Assembly: GCA_025677815.1 (NCBI GenBank)
Contig: JAIXMP010000059.1
Location: 84,601-148,600, forward strand
Reading direction: 5' to 3'
From: Phascolomyces articulosus
Lineage: Eukaryota; Mucoromycota; Mucoromycetes; Mucorales; Lichtheimiaceae
DNA: 64,000 bases
Positions within the stretch are counted from its first letter, which is position 1. Every line of letters begins with the position of its first letter. Positions 31,964 through 45,782 of the stretch are shown here, piece after piece. The notes below the pieces were generated by a model that was not told where the DNA came from, did not search any database, and was given only the letters and a program-made list of their open reading frames with translations. The position numbers and the translations under genes were made by a program.

Positions 31964-34900
31964 CTATGCTGTGCTAGTAAGAGGTTGTAAGACTTCGAAA
32001 GATCCAGTACCACCTTCAACAACCTTACCCATTACGATACGTGCTGAAGGTGATTCTAAAGTGTCAAAGTCACCATGTCTAATTTTAAAATAAAAGTATC
32101 GAGTTAAACAGGTTATCATTCTTCTGAATATAAAGTACCCTAAAGTCAAAGAAAAATAACTTACAATGTAGCATCCGTCAAGAATTTACAAGTTGATTCA
32201 AAACTCATTTTTAAGAAGGGTGAAGTATTGGATGCAAGACCAATACGGTTAAATGGCTTGTAACCACCTTCAAATGTCATATAATCAGCAATGAGTGTCA
32301 AATGGCGCCTGTCTACCTTGATACCATAAACTTCAAAGACACCCGCAATTTCCTTAATGATAGCGTTACGAGCAGCTTCAACACCATATGTTTGAAGAAT
32401 CGCTGCAATGTCATTGGTATCGATAAAGTTGATATCAAGCAAATCGCTGTGGTTCCACATGCCTCGCAAGTTAACACCTTCAGTTTGTAATTGTTTCTAT
32501 GTTTTATAAATATAAAATGTTAGTTCAAATCATCTTTATCATTACTATTGGGTTTCTTCTCCTTCCTGTATTATACATACCGAAGTATCATTTTCAATGC
32601 GATTGAGATATTCAAAGCAGCGTTGAATACCCTTAATTTCGTGTACAACGACTCTTGGGCAAACCTTCTCGATCAGACTAACCATCAGAATCTTTTTGGT
32701 ATCAGCTGGGAACTGCAAGATAAAAAGTATTAGTGACGAATAATAAATAAAGAACTACATAAATAAATTAAGTATCATTTTTTTTACCTTCATATCAATC
32801 TCACACCAAGCACCATTTTCGTTATCAAAGTCCCATCGAGTTACATATTGACTATTGTTAATGGCGGATTGTGCCCAATTCTTTTTGCCTATCGGGCTAT
32901 CATTTATTTCTTCCATTTCTTCGTTATCTTGTCCTCTTTGTGCAACAGCTTCCAACTCAGCCTCTTCATCCTCAAGAGACTTCAGTCTTTCTGTGACTTC
33001 CACATCATCTTCATCAGGTTCATCATAACTGGCCTTTTCTTTTGTCTTTGCTGCTAATCGGGCGTTAGTTGCATCTTGATCACCTTCATCAGAGTCATAT
33101 TCTGCTTCAACATTAGCACTATCATCTGGTTCATTATCCTTGTTTGCGTTAGAAACCTTGGATGGTTCAGCAATATTGACGATTTTGCGAGAATCCTTAA
33201 TATCTTTTCGAATAACCTCTTCCAATTGCTTCAAGAAAGTCGTGGCGAGTACTTCCTTGATACGTGTAGCAGACACTCGGTATTCATCCTTGTATTCTTC
33301 CTCATCAAACAAATTGAGACGAATTGTGTACACCTTGGATCTCCGATAGTTGTTTTCGGCAGATTTCGAGGTCATTGATTCCGTAACCGAAACATCATCT
33401 ACAATTTGTGATAAAGTAAGCTTGGAAGCAACTTTACAAAAATCACCTGCTTGTTCTGATGATACGTCCACCTTTAAAGGCAATGTCATGGTGGGAGTTT
33501 TGATCACTTTGGCAGCGGTCATGATAATTTCACGAAGACGTGGAATACCCAAAGTAACATTAGCAGCACCATAACCAGCAAAATGGAAAGTGTTGAGCGT
33601 CATTTGTGTGGAAGGTTCACCAACTGATTGCGCAGCCAATAAGCCAACAGCTTCACCAGCGTCAACCAAACTATGCAAGTACTTCAAATGCATTAGTGCT
33701 CTAAACTTTGGTTTAGTCAACGAAGCAAATCGTTCGTTATTCTTTGTCGTCTCGCTGTGTTTGTCAAATGGCATATTGTCAGGATTTTCTTCAATGTATT
33801 TCTTCATACCCAATGCAAACTTTTCAGAAACAACGCCCAAATGAGTTGCAGGGTTGAACTTGGATAACGGAGGATCATACTTGCCAGGCTTCTTGAGCGC
33901 CTTCTTGGCATATTCTTCACCGCGCTTGGTATCAAGTGATGAAAGTGCAGCTTTGGGGTTGTATTTTTGAGACAGGATTTCAAAGTTGTGTGCAGAAAAG
34001 CTGAACTCATTCAAATATTTCGCTTTAATAACATCCAATGAGTCTTCACCATAGTGGAACTGTAAGATAGATCCATCTGAATCTCTAACAGTGTGATCAT
34101 AATGTACACGAAGACCTTCCAAATGCTTGATCAAACAGCGTTGCAAATAACCGGAACGAGAAGTCTTGACAGCGGTATCAATTAGACCTTCACGACCAGC
34201 CATACAATGGAAATAATATTCCTGTGGACGAATACCAGTCAAGAAACGACCAGCAACAAAACCACCAGCACGTGCTGCTGTATCATACGGTCGGAATGAC
34301 GGTAAAGAACGACCTGATACCATAAGAGGTACACGACGGCCCTCCAGTTCTTGTTGACCCAACATACAAGAAATCTGTGCTGCATTGACGTTGGAACCCT
34401 TAGCACCAGAAACTGTCATCATTTGCATATCATTATCAGGGAATTTACGGATCTAAATATAAATTTAAGTACATGAATTTAATCATAAATACTTGTGATT
34501 TTCAAATCATAGGATTAACAAAAGAAAACACACATACCAAGCCATTTGGCAAACATTTTTCAGTAATAGATGATGTAAGTTTGTTAACCTTGGACTTCAT
34601 TGCATTGTCAAGACCAGCCAATTTGTTATCGTCACGAGCAACTTCAGCCATACGTAAATTGAATTCTATACAGTCATGTCACTCTTATTAGAACTACTAT
34701 TTGATAAACACTCGTAAAATTATTTCATCTTGTTGAAAAAAAATACCTTTCTCAAGTACTTCCTTTGAAGATGTTTTCGCAGTATCAGTTAGTCCCAAAA
34801 ATTCAAGATGCGCCTCACGGCCAAGACCTTGCCCATTGTTGAGCAGATCACGGCGCCACATATCACCCTCTCCTGTCAATCGAAGATCATCCATACGACA

Positions 34901-37717
34901 AGTGAAACCATGGGACTGAATGTATTTTGTGAACAATCGACCGAAAATACTGAGAATCTTACCAGCCGATTCAGGACCATATAATTCGTAAATCGAGTGT
35001 ACAAGACCGTATGCTGAAGCACCGAATTGGGATTTGTCAAGAATACCAATCAACAGTTCACCATCCATAATCAAGACATTTTCTTCTTCCTTGGCATCAG
35101 GACCCCAGAAGCGACCGGGCACTTTACTCTTTGATCTCGCATTCAAAGGAGCTTTACCAACTGTTAAATTCAAAAGAATGGTGGAAATCTTTGTTTATAA
35201 AACAAAAAAAACATATATTTAAAATTAATATACAAATATTCATGTGCAATACTATTCGTTTTCAATGAAAAAAAAACTTACCACTTGTTTTCCAGTCCAC
35301 AATGGTACAGGTTTCCAAACAGTAGGTGGCATAGTCAAGATGCGACAATTTCCAGTTCCATCAGTCTCGGGTCGCAAAGATCCATACAAGAGCTGATGAT
35401 ATTCTTCTCTGGTGAAGAATGTATTGCGAGATGTCATCCACACACCAGAAACGACATGGTCTTGGATCAAACCACGCAAAGGATTACCACTAGTAGGAAC
35501 AAGATATTGGTTATCCGTATTGGCGATAAAGGATGCTTCAGCACGAGCAATCTCATTTTGAGGAAAATGCATATTCATTTCATCACCATCAAAATCGGCG
35601 TTATACGTGTTACAGTTTGCATAATGCATGCGAATAGTTTTTTCACCAGGTAATACACGAGCTTTATGGGCCATAATAGATGGTTTATGCAAGGTTGGTT
35701 GACGATTAAGCAAAAGCATATCACCATTACGCAAATGGCGGAAGACTTTTTTGTTGATTGTCTGTGTACGTGTTGGATATGAATTGCTACTACTTTGAGC
35801 TGCTTGTGAGTTTTGTGGAGCCAAAAGTGAATTAGCCAGTGCAATACGAGACTCTAAAGAAAGGTTGGCAAGTACATCAAGCGATTGATCTTCATGCTGA
35901 ACATGCGTTGCACCTGGCCATTTAAATGGGCCGTTAATCACTGCTTGTCGTAATTCCTTGATGTTGTGTGCGGTAACAGGTTCAGGGTAGGTCAGCTTTT
36001 TTGCAAAGACAGGTGGCACACCGATTTCATTGGTGTCAATATTTGGATCAGGAGAAATAACCGAACGTGCGGCATAATTTACACGTTTACCCATCATATG
36101 TTTTCTGAATAGACCTTCCTTCTTTTCAAGTGCTTGTCGAATACCAGCAGGTGGTTGTGCATTTTGACCAAAAGATTGAGGGTTTTTTGTGGAATCGATG
36201 AACGAGTTAACAGCGTGCTGTAATGTAATAATGCTATTAACAAACATATCTTGAAGACGGGTCACATGCTTCTTGTCAACTGGAACTTGGCTACTAGCTT
36301 CCTGTAAGTTCATTGAAACATCCCGCACTTGATGTGCACCGTTCAAGATATTGCTTAATAATTCGTTTTGTGGTGATTCAAATAATTTATCACCCATCAC
36401 AGATGGTGGTCTGAAACGAGTAGGGGAGACAGACAATACTTCAATGAAGAACATATGATAAGTTGCTCTTTTCACTTGTGATGGAACATTTGGGTTTCGT
36501 GCACCATAAAGCAAAGTTGTAATATCTGGTTCTTCTTGGAACAGGTCCTGAATACTCTTGCGCACTTCAACTGGGTTCAAATAACGTTGGGTACCAGGTG
36601 CTGTTGATTTTTTGGTAGGTGTATCATTATCGCTGTCGCTGTCCGACAAATCCTTTGTGGTTGCACTTGCACGAGCATTCATGGTCATCTGATCCTTTTT
36701 CGAAAGGCTAAGCTCGAAAAGTTTGGCAGCACCATCGCGGCGAATAGGGGGAGAAATACCACTACAATTTCCACATCGTTTGGAACCAACACAGTATTTC
36801 ATGAACTCCATCATTACTCGTTTACGTGCATCATTAATCACGGTCACCTTGTAGTTATCACTGGCAAACTTGCGGCTATCTTCATCCGCTAAGCATTCTT
36901 TAACATATATATCTGATATTTAATAATAAAAAACCTTGGTTAGTCTATAGCATTCTCTAAACTTGCTCCGACATCGATCAACTACTATTGCGTATACAGG
37001 CTAATTACCAATGCGGTTAATTGTATTATCTGTTTCATCAATAACTTTTCCATCCTCTTCCATTCTGTCCTCAATGTTATCGTCGTCACTTTTTTTCTTT
37101 GATGACTTTTTACTATCAATATACATTTCATCAAGAGCTTGTGCTTCACGTATCAAACCGTGTTGAAGCAAGGTCAATTTCGCAATTGTTTTTTGCATCT
37201 GTAAGGAAAATATAAGTTTTTTCGTTTATAGATAAAATTACTATTTACAATCATATTGCAACACCAGAATTATCATATAGGCACACATACCAAATGACGG
37301 CCCATGCGGAATTTATTACAGTATGAACATTTAGCTCGAATCAGGGCGTACAAGTTGTCAAAGAACAATGGATTATATGTTGGTACTGGGAGTTCGATAT
37401 GTCCAAAATGACCAGGACAATTATGGTGATCTTGGGAACAAGTTCCACAACTATCAAAGAATAAAATATTAATATTATTGAAAAGATAAACTCAAACATA
37501 TGTAAACAGTGTGTCATTAGCTAGAAGCTCACATTTGAGTTTTTTGGAAAGGACCGAGTGTTGGATCGTATAGACCACCTTTTGTTGGGTGGCCGAGAGC
37601 ATCGAATAATACTGGATTAACAATTTGCTTAACCGAAATTTTCTTTATCTCATGGGGTTGATAAAAAGAGAAAGACACAGTGTCAATCTCGGAACCAATG
37701 GGACACGAGATATTCAT
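31964..37717 (-). CDS. RPA190: RNA polymerase I largest subunit (RPA190/RPA1)
   Basis: Ten exons join in phase: 37717-37533, 37450-37291, 37198-37009, 36912-35282, 35188-34747, 34665-34538, 34452-32788, 32712-32581, 32496-32165, 32078-31964. They give about 1659 residues, essentially the size of yeast Rpa190. Features in order: clamp zinc ligands CGTC, HNCPGHFGH and CSYC (about 63-105); a second Cys pair CGNCSG; the catalytic metal-A loop NADFDGDEMNMHFPQ (about 615) whose three Asp bind Mg2+; funnel and trigger-loop region (GEPSTQMTLNTFHFAG, about 1185); an acidic low-complexity insertion in the jaw (about 1390-1460), typical of Pol I; and a conserved C-terminus (GGTGSFEVLQPL). The acidic linker and overall size separate it from Rpb1 (no CTD repeats) and Rpc160. 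It transcribes 35S rRNA in the nucleolus. No disruption is seen. Confidence 0.96.
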
Positions 37718-39903
37718 GACGGTCAGTCCTGCAACGAATAATGGAAAGAAGTCAACACTTTTAGAAAAAAGTAGAAGTGGCAGGAAGAACAGTCTTTAAT
37801 TTAGGTAAAAGCCACACTACGGGCAATGAAAAGGTTATTGCTGCGCTCCAAAACAATATGGGCCACTAAAAAGATAACAATAATGAAGAGATTAAAAAAA
37901 TTACTAACGAGGACGATTTTTACGAACATTAAAAGACATACATATCTACATATTATATACTACTTGAGTTATATAAAGTGAACTAAGGCTATAAAAAATA
38001 ATATTGACTACTACTGCGCTGCAAAAAAAAAATCTGTTGCTTTATTGTTTTCTCAACATCCATTTGGTTGGCCAAAAAAAGTATCATCCCCAGTGAACTA
38101 TTTATGCATTATTATATATAATAAGGTGTTGCTTGTTACTGAATTGTTCAGTGAGATTGGCGCTTTGTAAAAGAGTGTGATAACTTTAAAAATGATGTAC
38201 AAGTATATAGATAAAGAGTTCAACAGTCCGGAAACATACATGAGCCAAAGCTACTGGTTCGTTCTAACACTGCCATTGCATCATACTCATCCAAATGCAC
38301 TTCCGTTTACCTAATATCATTCAGTTATTTTTTTTAGCACAAATGGTTGATTTTTGCAGCGCATGTAATAATCCCCGTTACATAACAATGGTGAATGTCT
38401 TTCAGTAGCTCCAAATTGCCGTTTCCATAATGTGGTTGTGAATTACTCTGTGATATCATATTATTGTCGAGGATTCCCTTGACAACATCCAATAAACCAA
38501 ACCCATTATAGATTTATGTTTTTATTTGATTTTTGTTATGACTTTCGTGGGTTGATGACCAGTGTCAGTACCATTAGACTATTATTAGTTGCTGAATAAA
38601 CATAAACTTTCAATGATTCAGTAAATGTTTGCGTGAATTTTGGTTTATTTGGTCTGACCTTGCTGCATGACGGCGAGCTGATATAATACTATTTCTTTCC
38701 CCTTGTAACGATCAGTTAAATCCATTATTGAAAATATAAATAAATGAAAGTATAGAATGAACCAAAAATCACATCGATAATTCATCCAATATCATTTCCA
38801 AATTGATTTCTAATGACATACCGGTAAATGGATAGCTCTATGATGCTCTTAGAAAGGCTTAATATTATTTGATTTGTTTAAGCTACTTGCGCCCCCCTGG
38901 TATCGCTAAAGAGATTGATTGATTTAGTACTGAATACTTTTTGTTTTAAACTTTTATTGAAATATATGATATATTATTTTCGGATTTTATGTGTGGGGGT
39001 GAGTACACAACCATTATCAGTCGATTCGAGTTTTCATCATATGCCGCCCGTTCCTCATTGGTCTCACTGTTTCTTTTTCTACGTTTGATGGCAGCAGGAT
39101 TTTGAGAATAAATATTCAACCGAGTTATATAGAGAGAGTTCTTAAAAACGCATTATATAAAAACTTGTACCTGTACGTTTTTTACTATATTCAATTCGCC
39201 TTTCCTATCCTTGAAACTTATATTTGCAACGCCTTGAGTGTTGATATGTTGCTTTTCAGGTGGCTGTGGTTGGCTTGATTTTGTCTTCAAACAATTCATT
39301 TTTTAAGTCCTATAGAAAATATCACAACCAGAAATTCGTTAAAAAGAATGAAGGCAAAAGTTGGGTACTTATGAATATTGGTTGAAACACATTACATTTA
39401 TTATCTTCAAATTGACTTTTACATATTCAATATTGGTAATTTGATTTATCCCAATAACAAGAGAATGATATTTTCGTTCTTAATTGAAGAAAAATAGCAT
39501 GCTTTTTTAATATGTGTTTGAGCCTATCTGTTTTTCTAAAAAAAAAGTTTGGAAGAACAAAACATCTCGACTAAAATGAAGGGGTTTTTTTTGTGCGTCG
39601 AATAATTTCTTTATATATAAGTAATAGTATTTTTATTTTCTATAGATCTCTGTACATTGTAGAAAAAAAAGTACTTATACGTAGCAGCATGATTTTTGTA
39701 TGTGGTTATTTTAAGAACATGAGTTTCAAAGAAAAGCTGGCAGTGGTACCTCCTATATATATTCATCGTTCAAAAAAAAAAAAATACTCCATACTTGTAG
39801 CAAAGTTCTATATCTATCATGATTACATTTATTCTATTTTCAAGTTATAAAATTGTAAGTATTGATTGAGAAAGTGGATTGAACATTGCGCACTTCCATT
39901 TTT
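37718..39903. other. Long intergenic region upstream of RPA190
   Basis: About 2.2 kb with no confident gene. On the minus strand a short open exon-like stretch runs from an ATG at 39299 to a GT donor near 39174 (43 codons, starting MNCLKTKSSQPQPPEKQ). A second open stretch lies near 39110-38950 (KRRKRNSETNEERAAYDENS). I could not join them in phase with a clean acceptor, so a small unknown gene is possible but unproven. The rest is AT-rich non-coding DNA. Confidence 0.35.
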
Positions 39904-39915
39904 TATAGATAAATA
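39904..39915. repeat. Target-site duplication, left copy
   Basis: TATAGATAAATA, identical to 40809-40820, flanking the truncated LINE copy. Confidence 0.85.
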
Positions 39916-40808
39916 CTTTACCTACCACCACCTTGATACAATCCATTGAGATATCCTTTCGCTGGAACAAAAATAAGGATAAACATTGGAAGCATCTAAC
40001 ATCGAACAATCCATTCCACCAATTATACATCAGACTAAAAAATGAAATCAACCCACACTTGAGCGAGCCATATCCCATAAACGCGATGAATAATATAAAA
40101 CCCGGACTGATAAAAATAAAACTACCCGCAGTCTTCGAGATAAAAGAATGATCGACCCAGGCAGTACTATATCTTCCTGCTACTTCACAGATTTATCAAA
40201 TGGCAATGTATTGGCTACTATCCTACCCGTTAAAATATTGTAGATGCGGCCATCCAACAGCAAATAGAGAACATTTTACAAATTGTCCGTTAATGGAAGA
40301 AGTACTTGATGAGTTGAAAACAACACTCGGTACAATTCCTGAACTCCAGCGAGAACTACAACCACTCGACCATGCTATAAATCATCTCCCGCGCTCAGAG
40401 GTTGGCTTATCACTTGGACAGTGGATAAACTGCTGGTTTGTCCTAATCCGTGCACTTAGGGAAATCGAATGTCTTAGTCACTCTGAAGAAGATGAGCCAG
40501 AACCAGAAGAGATACCCTAACCATCACAACTTACATCCAATTTGACTCAAGAGGACAACTAATTTCTCATTATCTACTCCTCCCTATATAAATATAATTT
40601 CCCCCTTTCCTTCTATATTCATAGCATTATTTCATTATCTACTCTAGCTTGGCTTTCCCCCCTAAAGAGGAATTTTTTTCAGCTGATGGCATATAATTGT
40701 TTATTCATACATAATTCTGCCACAGAGGACTGCAAGGGAGCAACCATATGCCTACAGGCGCAGGTCAAACCAATCTTCCACTTTAATAAATATAAAAAAA
40801 AATTAACC
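39916..40808 (+). mobile_element. 5'-truncated LINE copy (same family as 1-3242)
   Basis: Matches the last ~900 bp of the LINE at 1-3242, both in protein (RWNKNKDKHWKHLTSNNPFH; DQAINHLPRSEVGLSLGQWI-type stretch at 40375-40440; acidic EEDEPEPEE tail) and in 3' UTR (CTTGGCTTTCC, CATATGCCTACAGGCG, CTTCCACTTTAATAAATA, terminal TTAACC). The protein part is split between 39933-40151 and 40200-40520. A 12-bp duplication, TATAGATAAATA, sits directly on both sides (39904-39915 and 40809-40820), so both ends are exact and the copy was truncated at insertion. It fixes the 3' end of the family as TTAACC, not a poly-A tail. Confidence 0.9.
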
Positions 40809-40820
40809 TATAGATAAATA
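40809..40820. repeat. Target-site duplication, right copy
   Basis: TATAGATAAATA directly after the LINE TTAACC end, identical to 39904-39915. Confidence 0.85.
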
Positions 40821-41273
40821 TTATATAACTAAAACTACTGTTGTATCCAGAGGATTGGGATATCAATATCATTATTTATGTGTAACGATTTATTTTAAAT
40901 ACTAGTGTTAGATAGATATTATGTTTCCTCTCTTTTTTTATAATAAAAACTATTATATTAAGGGTCTCACGAACCATTTCGCCTATTTCTATTTCGCATT
41001 CTATAGAACACTATAGCCACTATTACCACTCTCCTATATAATTACGTTGAAATTATAAATTTTTATTAAGGACGAAATTAAATGAGCACATGCTGATTTC
41101 AGCTTCTTGCTCTCGTCAGTTCACAAGACTCAGTTCTGAAAAACCTGCAGGGCAGCAGGAAAAAGGTGTGGGTATACGGCCGAAAATAAGAGGGTACAGA
41201 TCAAGAAGATGCATAAAGGAAGGGGATTACTAAGTTATATATAAAAGGTTGGGAGAAAAAACCTATATAACTA

Positions 41274-42234
41274 CAGTCAACCCCAGGTTTTCGCAACCTC
41301 GCTTTTTGCAAACTCTGTGATGAACCACAACAATGGTTCTATTATGTCCATTCATTCATCGGTTAAACATCATTCTCATATATATGATATGACCATTAAC
41401 ACACTACACCAAGTTAAATTCTTATTACTAATAAACACGGTGTAAGAATACTATATAAAGAAATAAACAGTAAAGAAGTGTAGACATCGGAGAAGATCGG
41501 TGTACCAGTCTATAACTCAACTAAATATACACGTATGATTATATGTAATTTAAGAAGTAAGAGATCCTTCATCTCAGCTCATTGAACATAGATTATTAAT
41601 CATAATTAACTGGACATCATCTCCGTAGATAATAGAACCATATATAAAGACCAACATTTTTAAATAATAAAAGATTCTCAACTATATTCTTTAGTCCCAC
41701 TTTTCACACATTTTATTTTTTTTCATTCGTCTTATTGTCATTTTACCTCAAACTCTACACTAATTAGCAACATATTTCTGAGACTCTCATAAATACTTAA
41801 TAAGGCTGCAATATGCAAATTACAAACTGTTGTTCAGGATATTGCATTTAATTGTAGTAGATTTACTTCAGTTAAAGCATTCTTATGCACATTGTAAGAT
41901 ATCGTTCTATGCACGCGCTATAGAGTGTGTGTAACTATGGTGATACAAAAAGAAAAAATAGTAAGAAAAAAAGTAAATATAATTGCATAACTATTATATA
42001 TAAGCACGTGAAACAGCAGTGTTTCTAATTATATAGGACAGTGACAATACAAGTGTGATTCTGTCCCATCCTTCGTTATAATAACAAGTTTCTTTCCCGT
42101 AGTGAAGTGTACATAATGCGTTAAAATTTATATATGTAATCTAATAAAGAGATAAACTCCCGAATTTTGCAAAACCCTACTTAATACATCACTTTTCTTG
42201 GAATTCCCGAGTTGCAAAAATCGAGGGTTGACTG
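41274..42234. mobile_element. Pogo/Tigger-like non-autonomous DNA transposon (MITE-like)
   Basis: A 961-bp segment with inverted ends. The left end begins CAGTCAACCCCAGGTTTTCG and the right end, read inward on the other strand, begins CAGTCAACCCTCGATTTTTG. Each is followed by related GCAA...TTGCAAA blocks. It is flanked on both sides by TA (41272-41273 and 42235-42236), the duplication made by Tc1/mariner-superfamily elements, and CAGTCRACC termini are typical of pogo/Tigger. No transposase ORF lies inside, so it would depend on a transposase elsewhere in the genome. The interior is AT-rich with no gene seen. Confidence 0.72.
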
Positions 42235-42236
42235 TA

Positions 42237-42628
42237 TCATGATTTCTTTACATTTTTTTTGCCTGGTTTCTTAATATTTATAGCCTTGTATATGTATTAG
42301 CAGGAGAGGTTGTGTTTGACTTAAATAATGTTGGGAAAGATATACAATAGTATTTCGGTCGTAAAATCCTTGATACAAAAATACCAATTAAACACACCCT
42401 CTGATGCACTTAAACTTCAAACAGGTATTTTCAAATTATTTGCATCATGAAAAATTCATTTTGCGTTTCCATGGTTAAATCAGCCATATGGTTAAGAACC
42501 AGCGCAACTTCCCGCAAATAATTCGGGAAAAACCTTTCACATTCTTCCGAAGCACTCAGGAAGCATCCCTTATCTTTTCCGGATCGGACTCTTGAAATGA
42601 ATTCACTTAAAAGGCGGAAAAAAAGTGC
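42237..42628. promoter_or_regulatory. Upstream region of RMD1-like gene
   Basis: Non-coding stretch after the pogo-like element. A GC-richer block near 42540-42620 (TTTTCCGGATCGG, AAAAGGCGGAAAA) precedes the start codon. No TATA box is obvious. Confidence 0.4.
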
Positions 42629-44333
42629 ATGAATAAGCTGGTTACGTTTGGTTCTTTATTCATGTCTCGCCATTCACAGTGCACTCCAGCACTAGAAGAT
42701 CAATCTGCTATCGAACCTTTGTTACAACCAGCTAGTGACCAGTCCCCATTTAATAAAAGTTCCGGAGTACGTCACTATAATCATGACACTAATCGAAACA
42801 TGTATAGCACCTTTCAAACGCCTACATTGGCTAATCCAAGGACGAAATCAAAGCAGCCAAACCGTACAACAAAAACATCTCAAAAACTGAAACTTTTTCC
42901 TGATGAGGGTAACCAAACATTGGTCATTCCAGACGAATTCGATGCTGATGTATACAGCCAACTGGCACAAATTCCACACGGCACAGCCAAGGTTGAAGCG
43001 GAGAAGCTCAGCAAAATGAACAAGGATGAACTTTCCCGAGTAACTGCATATTGCACATCATCGTAAGAATCTAGATTTCATCACATATTTCATATAGTAT
43101 CTTATGCAGGATTTTAGTGCGTACCGGATTGACCATTTGATCAAGTACTTAAAAGCAAGAAGAAACATGAATGGATGCGCGCCCAAGAGATTTGATGAAT
43201 GGTAATGAAAATTATTCTTTGATATCTGTAGTGGTCAAATAAGATCAGCTAATATATTATCCAAGTGTATATACGACTTATGCATTGAAATATCCTCCCA
43301 TTCCACCACGTTCTAATGATTCTGAATGCTGCCATGAAAGAGATAGTGTAATTCTTCCGGAAATGTTCTTGTTTGACTATGGTGTTGTTGTTTTTTGGGG
43401 AATGACACTAGCAGAAGAACAGCGAATCTTGAAAGATTTGGAACCATATGAGGAGGCAAAATTAGGTATAAAGTGGCTTTTTTTTATTTGATATGGATAA
43501 ATACTGCATGGGTAACCGTTTCCCCGACTCTCCACGCACTCTATTAGATCTATCGGATGTCGAAGTAGAAGAATTTCATTATTACTACGATGAAGGATGT
43601 CAACCACGGTAAAGGATTTATGAATTTTTATATTTAGAACGTCAAGTTGCGATGTTAATATATTTTTTTTAGTATTTACAATGATATCATTACTTTGCGT
43701 CATCCATCAAATTATCTTGTCAAGTTAACCATTGCACATGCAATAGCACAAAGTGTCAAAATGACCCTGTTTGAACGCCTAATTGACGATACTATTAACG
43801 AAACTAAATATATACCACAAGTAATGGCTGAAAGTGGAAACATTCGGATGTCTCGGTAAGCAAGCCTTTCTTGGTGTAACGGGCTCTTTTTTTTTCATAG
43901 CTTTGGCTAATAATAAATGATTATATTTGTAGAACCGCTATAACGAAAAAAATTGGGCAGCTTTTCATTATGCGCATAAATGTCAATTTAGTTTCAAACA
44001 TCCTTGATACTCCAGAGATATTTTGGTCTGAGCCTGCTCTCGAACCTTTATACAGTGCAATTCGTGGCTATCTAGAAATTTCCCAACGTGTCGAGCTTTT
44101 GAATCAACGCGTAGAAGTAATAAGCGATCTGTTAGAAATGCTGAAAGATCACCTAAACAGTTCTCATGGTATGTCATCAGTTTGACGTATACCAATAATT
44201 CTTGGTATTGATATATTAACTCATACCTATAGGTGAGCACTTGGAATGGATTGTGATCTGGTTAATTGCCATGGAAATTTTGGTAGCAGTAATTACCACA
44301 TGTCTCGATGCATTTAGTTTATCGCATGATTAA
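42629..44333 (+). CDS. RMD1/RMND1-family protein (DUF155)
   Basis: Seven exons in phase: 42629-43062, 43118-43201, 43266-43465, 43548-43608, 43673-43855, 43933-44168, 44233-44333, giving 432 residues, the size of yeast Rmd1. The N-terminal third is polar and low-complexity. The DUF155 core has YRIDHLIKYLKAR, FLFDYGVVVFWGMTLAEEQR, VEVEEFHYYYD and SNYLVKLTIAHAIAQSVKMT. It is followed by a helical region (YLEISQRVELLNQRVEVISD), and the C-terminal HLEWIVIWLIAMEILVAVIT is a single transmembrane helix, as in the family. Members include yeast Rmd1 and Rmd8 (sporulation) and human RMND1 (mitochondrial translation). No clear mitochondrial presequence is visible, so the Rmd1-like branch is more likely. 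The biochemical activity is unknown. Confidence 0.88.
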
Positions 44334-44506
44334 CCTCACTATTGATTGGGGGAACCTTCGGTTAGCTTTTTTTTTATGTACCACTTAACTTTTTTTAGTT
44401 TCAAATCGTAACCGTAATAAATATCGTAATATATAGCTCATTAAAAATTGAGAGTGAGAATATAGCAATCTATTAGAAAAACCTCAATGTCTTTCATCCT
44501 AAATGG

Positions 44507-44534
<28 letters not shown>
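44507..44534. repeat. Homopolymer tract, 28 T
   Basis: Uninterrupted T run. It could be the poly-A tail of a minus-strand retrotransposed sequence, but no recognisable element lies beside it. Confidence 0.7.
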
Positions 44535-44539
<5 letters not shown>

Positions 44540-45782
44540 GATTATCATGATGCACCAATCATTACTTCTTTGGCGATAAAAAAGAATTCAAATAGCTAGT
44601 TTCACTAGAAAAAAATAAGAGTTATACACTCCAGTGGCAGACAGATCTCTCAGCTTAAATTTGCCTTCCAAACTCCTTTATGTGCAAAGTTGAAAGGGTC
44701 TAAAACCCTCCTTCACTTTAGTTGGAATCCAAATTTCCAACTTGCCCTATAAAAAATTGGATACCCAAAATTTTATTTTACCTTAAACCACGATAGGGAT
44801 ATACTTTTCCACTTTTGGGATTCACAAAAATATCGAAAGACTGCCCATTTTTATTTTAATGATTACTTGAAAAAAAACGAATTATTTACAAAACAATGTA
44901 CAAAAAAAACTAATGTGTGAACAAACAACAATGTTTTCATATTACAATGGGATAAGGAGTTACCTTTGTACATCGAGAAAAGGGGTTTTGCGGAGATAAG
45001 ACTATATAGGAAGCATTATCAGGCTAAACAGGATATGTGTGAATTGGCAATGAAGCAAAGACTACATAGGCTGACCTAGGCTTACCTAGTGTGCTGTACG
45101 TAGAATAAAAGTTGTCAATAAAAATAAAAGCAATAAAAAATGATAAGTCTTTTGAAACACAATTTATTCCAAATCAAAGATAAATTCAAAGATAAAAAAT
45201 CTATTCTATTCTATGTATATCTTGGTCTATTTATATAATTTCATTTTTACATTACATATGGAGCATATTATCAATAATAGAGTATAAAGGGTTCGGGTGT
45301 GTGAGGAATCCTTTGATCTGATGTCTGATCATGGCAGATCATAAATAATCAGGGGTGCTGGTCCTCTCTTAAAATCCCTTAATAATTTATTTCTATGACA
45401 CCACACCTAGGTACTATATTTGTCTTGTGTCTGTTTATATAGGTTCACCTAGAAAGGGGCAGGTAGTATACTATATAGTATCTGCCAACATTTTCCAATA
45501 TCAGGTTCTACTTTAAATTGTTAAACTAATATGAGCCCATGTAGCCTTAGTATAATGGTGTAGACCATTACGACGATATACAACCCATGAAGTCGTTGAT
45601 CAGCACATCCGCGGATATCAATATATACAAGGATAATTGGACGGATCAATATAAATAACCATATGGATGATTATGGATGAACGCATGGTTGTATATAGAA
45701 ATATAAGATGAACCAGTATAGCTATAGAAATGTAGATCATTTATATTAGCATAGACGTTAGATTAGCCCTTATATTTCGACG

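Noticed and set aside
32848..33844. Plus-strand ORFs over RPA190
   Set aside because: Antisense to a conserved Pol I subunit exon, with no independent signal.
39110..39299. Small minus-strand gene upstream of RPA190
   Set aside because: Two open stretches exist, but no acceptor joins them in frame, so it is only mentioned in the intergenic entry.
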